64,000 nt of DNA from Candidatus Omnitrophota bacterium (GTDB taxonomy: Bacteria > Omnitrophota > Gorgyraeia > Velamenicoccales > Velamenicoccaceae). Shown here piece by piece: positions 57,237 through 64,000 of this stretch. The translations under genes and the position numbers were made by a program. How positions within the stretch are numbered: the stretch's first letter is position 1; each line of letters opens with the position of its first letter. The notes under the pieces are model-generated. The model made no database searches and was not told the origin of the DNA. It saw only the letters and a program-made list of their open reading frames with translations. Location: NCBI GenBank assembly GCA_020052645.1, contig JAGVOQ010000032.1, positions 1 to 64,000 of the forward strand, in the 5' to 3' direction.

Positions 57237-58025
57237 ATGGATAATCCTCAAGCGCAAACGGTTTCGTTTCTGCCTTGTCCTTGGACATTGAAGGATGTTT
57301 TGATTGCTTCGGTCTATGCTTTTTTATTTTTTCTTATTTTTCTCTTTTGGCCGACAGCAATTTATTTTTTGATCAAATTCTTTTTTAAATCCTTCACCTT
57401 TGGCGTAGAGTCTTTTAAGACGATACCTCCATTTTGGATCCTGCCGCTTTTTTACGTCGCACTTTTTATAGCTTTAAAAGAAAAAATTTTTAAAAAATAC
57501 AAAATTTCAGAATTTGATTTTTTTGTTCGTCAGGATCGTATTAAACAGGATATAGCTTATGGCTTGTGGGCTTATGCTAAGTTTTTAGGTGTGGTGCTTT
57601 TATTGGGTCTCTTGGTTATGTTGGTGTCTTCGATGTGGGATATGGTCTTTCAGACAGAGGTGATGGAAAAAATCAACATGTTGTTTATGAAATCTCAGAT
57701 CGAGAAGAAGACTTTTGAAATGCGCATCGATGAAATGGGGATCGTTGCGATCGTCTTATTCCTTGTCGTAGCGCCTTTTTTTGAAGAGCTTTTTTTCAGA
57801 GGTTGTTTTTACACGGCGTTGCGCCTGAAATTTTCTTTTGTTTTTTCGAACGTTTCGAGCAGTTTTATTTTTTCTTTACTTCACGGTTATTCCTGGTTTT
57901 TCGGCTACGTTTTTTTTGTGGGTTTATTGCTTGCCAGCATTTACGAAAAGCGCCGATCCCTTGTGGCTCCCTTGACCTTCCACATGCTCAACAACCTAAC
58001 CGTTATCGTGCTGTTTTTTCTTTAA
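57237..58025 (+). CDS. CPBP-family intramembrane glutamic endopeptidase
   Basis: APFFEELFFRGCFYTALR, SLLHGYSWFFGYVFFVGLLLASIYEKRRSLVAPLTFHMLNN. Confidence 0.9.
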   Translation: MDNPQAQTVSFLPCPWTLKDVLIASVYAFLFFLIFLFWPTAIYFLIKFFFKSFTFGVESFKTIPPFWILPLFYVALFIALKEKIFKKYKISEFDFFVRQDRIKQDIAYGLWAYAKFLGVVLLLGLLVMLVSSMWDMVFQTEVMEKINMLFMKSQIEKKTFEMRIDEMGIVAIVLFLVVAPFFEELFFRGCFYTALRLKFSFVFSNVSSSFIFSLLHGYSWFFGYVFFVGLLLASIYEKRRSLVAPLTFHMLNNLTVIVLFFL

Positions 58026-58127
58026 AGACTATTTTTTTAAGCCTCTAATATCTTCCTTGAATTCTAACGTAACTTACGATAGAATAATAATTTAATAATC
58101 TAAAATAAACTCTAAATCAATATTTTT

Positions 58128-59057
58128 ATGCGAAAAATATATTGTGGGATCGACGTTGGAGGGACATTCACCAAAATGTGCCTCATGGATGAAAGATGTG
58201 GCTTGATCATAAGAGAAAAATTTTCATCAGATAATTTCTGTGATAAATCCAGTTTTAGGAAAATTATTCTTAAGAATTTTTCGCATCTTTTGGCATTTTC
58301 AAATATCCATCCAAAAGAAGTTAGGGCTGTAGGTATCGGTTTGCCGGGGCCTATCGATGCAACGCGAGGCGTTGTTTTGAGTCTTACCAATATCCCCGGA
58401 TGGGATAATTTCCCCCTTGTCTCTTTTTTAAAAAAAGATTTTAATGTTCCTCTTTCTGTTGAGAATGATGCCAATTGTATGGCCTTGGCTGAGGTGCGCT
58501 TGGGTGCGGCCCTTGGGGCCTCTTATGCGCTTTGCATAACTTTAGGGACAGGTGTGGGTGGCGGCCTTATCCTTGACGGAAAAATTTATCGTAGTCCTTA
58601 TTTTTTGGGGGGCGAGATAGGGCATATCCCTATTGATGCCAATGGCCCTGAGTGTGATTGCGGGGGCAAAGGGTGTCTTGAGCGTTATGTAGGCAATCGG
58701 GCTCTCTTACGTAAAGCCAGAACCGTTTTTAAAAGGGACATGGCTTTGGAAGAAGTGAGTATATTGGCTGCCTCTGGGAATAAGAAAGCTCGGGAATTTT
58801 GGGAAGATGTGGGTTGTGATATTGGCCTGGCTCTTTCATCTGTTGTGAATATTTTTAATCCTTCTGTTATTGTAGTCGGTGGGGGCGTGGCTGATGCAGG
58901 GGATTTTCTTTTAAAGGCGATCCAGCATACGGTGCGCATTCACGCGATGAAACAACTTAAAAACAAAATTAAGGTCGTCAAGGCATCCTTAGGGGGCGAT
59001 GCGGGAGTTTTGGGGGCCGCTCTTTTAGCTAAAGAAAGGATCAAGGCAGGATTTTGA
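58128..59057 (+). CDS. ROK family kinase (glucokinase-like)
   Basis: CGIDVGGTFTKMCL, VENDANCMALAEVRLGAALG, CITLGTGVGGGLILDGKIYRS, CDCGGKGCLERYVG. Confidence 0.93.
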   Translation: MRKIYCGIDVGGTFTKMCLMDERCGLIIREKFSSDNFCDKSSFRKIILKNFSHLLAFSNIHPKEVRAVGIGLPGPIDATRGVVLSLTNIPGWDNFPLVSFLKKDFNVPLSVENDANCMALAEVRLGAALGASYALCITLGTGVGGGLILDGKIYRSPYFLGGEIGHIPIDANGPECDCGGKGCLERYVGNRALLRKARTVFKRDMALEEVSILAASGNKKAREFWEDVGCDIGLALSSVVNIFNPSVIVVGGGVADAGDFLLKAIQHTVRIHAMKQLKNKIKVVKASLGGDAGVLGAALLAKERIKAGF

Positions 59058-61144
59058 AGCACTTTATTTTTTTAAAAATAATTCTTTTATTAAGCTTGTT
59101 TTGGTTTCCTTTAAATTTTTCTTGGGCCGAGACTAAAAAGCAGCCTGTCACGGTTAACGGCGATATGGTCGAGTTTATATCCGAGGGAAGCGAAGTGGTG
59201 GCAGAAGGTCATGTTGAGATCGTCCAGGAAGGCTCGACGTTGACCTGTGATAAGGTTAAGGTTTATATGGATGAAAAAATTGCCATTGCTGAAGGGCATG
59301 TTAAGCTTGTCAAGTCGGATCAGGAAGAGCTTCAGGGCGCAATGATTGTTTATGATTTTTCTGAGCAGACAGGGACTATCATTGAGCCTGTTATTAGAAT
59401 GGCTCCTTACTATGGTAAGGCTCAGGTAATGGAAAAGATTTCGGATTCTGAATTTTTAATGAGCGGGGCTGAGATCTCAACCTGTGACCTGCCTCATCCG
59501 CATTATAAATTGGGTTGTCGTGAAGTTGAGATGAAGCCTGGGCGCGTGATGAAAGCTAAAGGTATTAAATTTTCTTTAATGGATGACATGACCTTGATGT
59601 ATCTTCCTGTTTATTCTCAGCGCCTTCAGGATCACAAGCCTCGTTTTATGATCACTCCGGGTTACAGAAAGAATTACGGCGCAGAGTTCTTTGCGGCGTA
59701 TCGTTATTACTTAAATGAAAATGCTCAAGGAGTCCTTCATCTGGATGAGTATCAAAAGAAAGGTTTAGCGGAAGGTATTGATCTTAATTATAATACGAAG
59801 TTTATGGGCGTTGGTAATTTAAAATATTATCGTATTGATGAAAAAGATACGCGTCCTGAAATTCCTGACGAAGATAAAAGGGACAAGCAGCGTTCTAGGG
59901 TTGAGTTAAGGCATCGCTGGGATATAAGCCCTGCGGATCAGGTGGTTGTCGAGTTTTTCAAACAGTCAGATCCTATTTTTCGAAAAGATTATTTTTACAG
60001 AGAATACGAAAAAGAGACAAGCCCTGCAAGCTTCTTTTTGTATTCCCATGCTTTTCCTAATGCTACATTAAGCGTCATGGAACAGCCTCGTGTTAATAAA
60101 TTCGATACCGTTCTTCAGAAGTTGCCTGAAATAAAACTCGAAACCATCAACCAAAAGATCGCCCAGACCCCCTGGTATTTTAAAAATATAACTACTGCGG
60201 CTCAGCTATCTTCAGCAACCGCTAATGTTGCTGCGACTCAGGATGTTTCACGTGTTGATATGGTGAACCAGATTTCTTACCTTTTTCAATGGAAAGGGAT
60301 CGCACTCAGTCCTTATGTCGGTTACGAGGATACGTTTTACAGCCGAGGGCTTGACGCCAAGACGGAATACATGAGGGGTATGTTTTATACGGGCTTGGAT
60401 ATGAGCACAAAGTTTTTTAAGACATTTGATGTGACAACGAATGTCGCGCATTTGGATATTAATAAAATCAGGCATATCGTGACGCCGTCGATCCAATATC
60501 GTTATCAGGCGGATCCAACAGTGAGTGCGGGGCGTCTTTTAGCTTTGGATAGCATCGATACTCTTGACCGCAGCGATAAGGTTACTTTAAGTTTGGAGAA
60601 TAAGCTCCAGACAAAGCGGGGTGATAATGTTGTCGATTTGGCGGATCTTCTTATTTCGACGGATTATAATGTTCAGAGCAGCGATACTCAAGGTAAGAGT
60701 TTTCAGAACGTCAAATATAAGATGGCGATAAAGCCGTATTCATGGTGGGAGCTTGATTCTGAGGCAGAATACGATACGGTTGGAAAGCATTTTAATGAAT
60801 TAACGGCTGATGCATGGGCTCATTGGAATAAAGATTTTTCAACCGGCCTGGGTTATCGCGCTGGAAAAGGCATGAGCAATCAGATTACGTTGGGAATCGG
60901 TTATCAGATGAATCCATTTTGGAGATTGGATATTTATGAGCGTTTTGAATTAAAGTCAGGGGAAACAACGGAGCACGAGTATCGGCTTACCCGCGATATG
61001 CATTGCTGGCTCATGGAGTTTATTGTTAACCAGCGCGAAGGCAATGGGATAACATTTATGGTGGCTTTTACGCTTAAGGCGTTTCCTGATTTCGGCATAA
61101 ACGGAGAAGCAAGCTTTAATTCCCCGCGCCAGCAAGGAGAATAA
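59054..61144 (+). CDS. lptD: LPS-assembly protein LptD
   Basis: OstA-like N-terminal repeats (VNGDMVEFISEGSEVVAEGHVEIVQEGSTLTCDKVKVY), beta-rich C-terminal barrel, signal peptide. Confidence 0.88.
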   Translation: MKHFIFLKIILLLSLFWFPLNFSWAETKKQPVTVNGDMVEFISEGSEVVAEGHVEIVQEGSTLTCDKVKVYMDEKIAIAEGHVKLVKSDQEELQGAMIVYDFSEQTGTIIEPVIRMAPYYGKAQVMEKISDSEFLMSGAEISTCDLPHPHYKLGCREVEMKPGRVMKAKGIKFSLMDDMTLMYLPVYSQRLQDHKPRFMITPGYRKNYGAEFFAAYRYYLNENAQGVLHLDEYQKKGLAEGIDLNYNTKFMGVGNLKYYRIDEKDTRPEIPDEDKRDKQRSRVELRHRWDISPADQVVVEFFKQSDPIFRKDYFYREYEKETSPASFFLYSHAFPNATLSVMEQPRVNKFDTVLQKLPEIKLETINQKIAQTPWYFKNITTAAQLSSATANVAATQDVSRVDMVNQISYLFQWKGIALSPYVGYEDTFYSRGLDAKTEYMRGMFYTGLDMSTKFFKTFDVTTNVAHLDINKIRHIVTPSIQYRYQADPTVSAGRLLALDSIDTLDRSDKVTLSLENKLQTKRGDNVVDLADLLISTDYNVQSSDTQGKSFQNVKYKMAIKPYSWWELDSEAEYDTVGKHFNELTADAWAHWNKDFSTGLGYRAGKGMSNQITLGIGYQMNPFWRLDIYERFELKSGETTEHEYRLTRDMHCWLMEFIVNQREGNGITFMVAFTLKAFPDFGINGEASFNSPRQQGE

Positions 61145-61197
61145 TTTAGTTGTTTAGGATTATTTTATAAAAAATTTAAAACAAGGAAGATGACTTT

Positions 61198-62490
61198 ATG
61201 AATATTGCGGTTGTAGGTGCAGGATATGTGGGCTTGGTGACAAGCGCTTGTTTCGCGGAGTTGGGCAACCAGGTCATTTGTATCGATAACGATGAGGTAA
61301 AGATCAAGGCGCTCAAAAGGCTGAAAATCCCTATTTATGAGCCGGGGTTGGAAGAGCTGGTTAAAAGAAACTATAAAAATGGTCGTCTTTCATTTACGAC
61401 CAATATCGTTGATGCGGTCCGCAAGTCTCTTGTTATTTTTATCGCGGTGGGCACGCCTCCGAAAGAAAACGGTGAAGCGGATTTGACTGGTATTGAGCAT
61501 GTGGCTTGTTCTATCGCGAAGGCGATGACGTCGTATCATTTGGTTGTGGAAAAATCGACAGTGCCTGTTGAAACAGGGCATTGGGTAAAGCATACGATAG
61601 AGATCAATAAGAAAAAGAGCGTTTCATTCGACGTTGCCTCTAACCCTGAATTTTTAAGAGAAGGACAGGCGCTTAAAGATTTTATGCATCCGGATCGGAT
61701 TGTCATCGGCGTTGAATCTAAAAAGGCAGAAAATATTTTAAAAGAATTGTATTCCGGCATCAATGCCCCGATCCTTGTGACAGATATTAAATCCGCGGAG
61801 CTTATTAAACACGCTTCGAATTCATTCTTAGCCTTAAAAATTTCTTTTATCAATGCTGTTTCAAGGATTTGCGATTTGTCTGGAGCTGATATCGAGCGTG
61901 TGGCTCTCGGTTTAGGCATGGATGCACGCGTGGGCCGGACATTCTTAGATGCGGGGATCGGGTTTGGCGGTTTTTGTCTGCCTAAAGACCTGGATGCTTT
62001 TATTACAATAGCTTCTAAACTGGGGTACAGTTTTGATCTTTTAAAAGAGGTGAAGAAGATCAATGAGCTCCAGCGGCGGGATTTTATCCAGAAGATTGAA
62101 AGCCATTTATGGAATATAAAGAATAAAACCATCGGTGTCCTGGGCTTGGCTTTTAAGCCGGATACGGATGATATGCGTTTTGCGCCTTCGATTGAGATTG
62201 TCAATACCTTGGAAGGGCTTGGGGCTCATGTAAAAGTTTATGATCCTCAAAGCATGACGAAGGCCCGTAAAATTTTTAGAAACGTGAAATTCTGCTCAGA
62301 TGCCTATACGGTCGCAAAAGGGAGTGATTGTCTGGTTATTCTGACGGAATGGAATGAATTTAAAGAATTGGATTTAAAGCGGATGAAGAAACTTTTGCGG
62401 CAACCGCTGGTTATCGACGGAAGAAATATTTATCTTCCAGAAAAGATGAAAGAGCTGGGTTTTAAATATATATCTGTTGGACGAAAATAA
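61198..62490 (+). CDS. ugd: UDP-glucose 6-dehydrogenase
   Basis: MNIAVVGAGYVGLVTSACFAELGNQV, SNPEFLREGQALKDFMHPDRIVIG, GIGFGGFCLPKDLDAF, GLAFKPDTDDMRFAPSIEIV. Confidence 0.96.
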   Translation: MNIAVVGAGYVGLVTSACFAELGNQVICIDNDEVKIKALKRLKIPIYEPGLEELVKRNYKNGRLSFTTNIVDAVRKSLVIFIAVGTPPKENGEADLTGIEHVACSIAKAMTSYHLVVEKSTVPVETGHWVKHTIEINKKKSVSFDVASNPEFLREGQALKDFMHPDRIVIGVESKKAENILKELYSGINAPILVTDIKSAELIKHASNSFLALKISFINAVSRICDLSGADIERVALGLGMDARVGRTFLDAGIGFGGFCLPKDLDAFITIASKLGYSFDLLKEVKKINELQRRDFIQKIESHLWNIKNKTIGVLGLAFKPDTDDMRFAPSIEIVNTLEGLGAHVKVYDPQSMTKARKIFRNVKFCSDAYTVAKGSDCLVILTEWNEFKELDLKRMKKLLRQPLVIDGRNIYLPEKMKELGFKYISVGRK

Positions 62491-62505
62491 GGCAAAAAAA
62501 TTTCC

Positions 62506-63444
62506 ATGAAAACAGTTTTAATTACAGGAGGCGCCGGGTTTATAGGATCGCATCTGTGTGACCTCTTTCTATCGAAAAATTATAAAGTGATATGTTTGGA
62601 TAATTTGATCACGGGGCGTCTTGAGAACATAAGGCATTTAAAATCGAATAAATGTTTTAAATTCATTAAATATGATATTTCGCGCCCCATACATTTTGAC
62701 GGTAAAATCGATATGATCCTGGATTTTGCGTCTCCGGCAAGTCCTGTGGATTACTTGAAGTATCCCATCCAAACACTTAAGGTCGGCTCCCTCGGGACAC
62801 ACAACTGCCTTGGGCTCGCCAAAGTAAAAAAAGCCAGATTTTTATTAGCTTCGACGTCTGAAATTTACGGTGACCCGCTCATCCATCCTCAAGAAGAAGG
62901 CTATTGGGGCAATGTGAACCCTATCGGTATCCGCAGCGTCTATGATGAAGCTAAGCGTTTTTCAGAAGCGATCACTATGGCTTATCATAGGGTTCACGGA
63001 GTGAATACAAAAATTGTCCGTATTTTTAATACGTATGGCCCTCGAATGAAATTGAACGATGGCCGCGTGGTGCCGAATTTTATTGCTCAGGCATTAAAAA
63101 ATAAACCCCTGACGATCTATGGCGATGGTTCCCAGACCAGGTCGTTTTGTTTTGTGACGGATTTAATTGATGGTATTTATAGATGCGCTCATTCCGGTCT
63201 TAATGATCCTGTGAATTTAGGAAATCCCGAAGAATTCACGATTTTGGAATTTGCAGAGTTGATCATTCAGCTGACGCATAGTAAGAGCAGACTTGAATTT
63301 AAAGCGTTACCTAAAGATGATCCTAAAAAGAGGAAGCCTAATATTGCGCGAGCCAAAAAAGAACTTAAGTGGCTTCCTGAGATCAGCGTGCGGGAAGGCC
63401 TTAAAGCCACCATCGACTACTTCAAAAAGATATCGAGTGAATAG
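62506..63444 (+). CDS. UDP-glucuronate decarboxylase (UXS-type SDR)
   Basis: [95 protein letters not shown]. Confidence 0.95.
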   Translation: MKTVLITGGAGFIGSHLCDLFLSKNYKVICLDNLITGRLENIRHLKSNKCFKFIKYDISRPIHFDGKIDMILDFASPASPVDYLKYPIQTLKVGSLGTHNCLGLAKVKKARFLLASTSEIYGDPLIHPQEEGYWGNVNPIGIRSVYDEAKRFSEAITMAYHRVHGVNTKIVRIFNTYGPRMKLNDGRVVPNFIAQALKNKPLTIYGDGSQTRSFCFVTDLIDGIYRCAHSGLNDPVNLGNPEEFTILEFAELIIQLTHSKSRLEFKALPKDDPKKRKPNIARAKKELKWLPEISVREGLKATIDYFKKISSE

Positions 63445-63519
63445 AAGTCCTAACGTTTTATCTCGCAATAGCTCAAGTCAAAATCAGATAAGAAATTCAG
63501 AAAACCGGCAGTTCTTTAA

Positions 63520-63543
63520 CTTGTGACTTTGTGACATTGTGAC
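63520..63543. repeat. Short tandem array J, 8-bp period (YTTGTGAC x3)
   Basis: cttgtgac tttgtgac attgtgac; reverse complement resembles the array A unit (GTCACAA). Confidence 0.8.
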
Positions 63544-63573
63544 CTTAAGACCAAATCAGTTTATATTAAGTTT

Positions 63574-64000
63574 ATGCACATCGATTTTCATATACATTCC
63601 AGGTATTCTTTTGATTCATTTTTAGAGCCTAGAACAATCATTTCTCTGGCCCGTTCGAATGGTCTTGACGGGATCGCCGTGACGGATCACGACACTATGG
63701 CCGGCGTTGAAGAGTTTCGAAGACTTGCATCGGGTCTTTATATTATCGCTGGCCAGGAGGTTTCAACAGCTTCCGGCGATATTTTAGGTTTATTTTTAAA
63801 AGAGAGCATCCGGTCGACTGAAGGTGATGCGGTGATCAAAGAGATCCGAAGCCAGGGCGGCCTGGCTGTTTTGGCGCATCCATTTAAATGGCCGCATTTG
63901 TCAAGGACTGATGAATTTCTGAAGAAATTTGATTGTATAGAAGTTTTTAATGCCCGCAACAATATTCCTGCACCACTTCTGGAAAATCATTTGGCCAAAA
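63574..64000 (+). CDS. PHP-domain metal-dependent phosphoesterase (truncated by window end)
   Basis: ATG at 63574: MHIDFHIHSRYSFDSFLEPRTIISLARSNGLDGIAVTDHDTMAGVEEF...GGLAVLAHPFKWPH. Not in the supplied ORF track. Confidence 0.92.
   Translation, partial: MHIDFHIHSRYSFDSFLEPRTIISLARSNGLDGIAVTDHDTMAGVEEFRRLASGLYIIAGQEVSTASGDILGLFLKESIRSTEGDAVIKEIRSQGGLAVLAHPFKWPHLSRTDEFLKKFDCIEVFNARNNIPAPLLENHLAK

Noticed and set aside
58060-58127. Possible additional heptad array upstream of the ROK kinase gene
   Set aside because: AT-rich repeats of TAATAAT/TCTAAA type without a consistent 7-bp phase; not above low-complexity background.
61536-62204. 222-aa minus-strand ORF
   Set aside because: Antisense to the confidently assigned ugd gene; a frame shadow of conserved codons.
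1-64000. tRNA or rRNA genes
   Set aside because: I saw no convincing tRNA cloverleaf or rRNA segment by eye; a tRNAscan-SE/Infernal run would be decisive.

Overview
The window is a gene-dense bacterial chromosome segment, probably from an uncultured diderm. LptD and an O-antigen ligase imply an LPS outer membrane. The gene style resembles Omnitrophota-like genomes, but that placement is inference only. Blocks in order: (i) housekeeping genes (NYN/YacP, DUF523, MBL-fold, UbiA-family prenyltransferase, DUF362, pyrG, glgP); (ii) a surface-polysaccharide cluster (Wzy-like ligase, several glycosyltransferases, WecA/MraY-like, rmlA, an NRS/ER-like epimerase-reductase, rmlB, a methyltransferase-GT2 fusion); (iii) a PAS/GAF/HD-GYP sensor and LOG protein; (iv) an accessory patch at about 29.9-36.1 kb with a nucleotidyltransferase cassette behind a multi-operator promoter, a DUF3024 protein, a DUF4143 ATPase and recurring short boundary-like sequences; (v) tRNA-modification and heat-shock genes (miaB, miaA, hflX, hspR-like, clpB, hpf, hrcA-grpE-dnaK-dnaJ) with two CIRCE operators; (vi) accD, ABC ATPase, two GGDEF proteins, ROK kinase, lptD, ugd, UXS and a PHP-domain protein cut by the window end. 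The most unusual non-gene signals are: a set of 7-bp-period short tandem arrays with different unit sequences, confined to 37.7-63.5 kb, often as inverted pairs and twice inside miaB; a 5'UTR stem next to the ribosome-binding sites of a DUF362 gene, hpf and dnaK with compensatory changes; and a folded region between miaA and hflX where many bacteria encode hfq. All calls were made by eye; no searches or folding programs were run.
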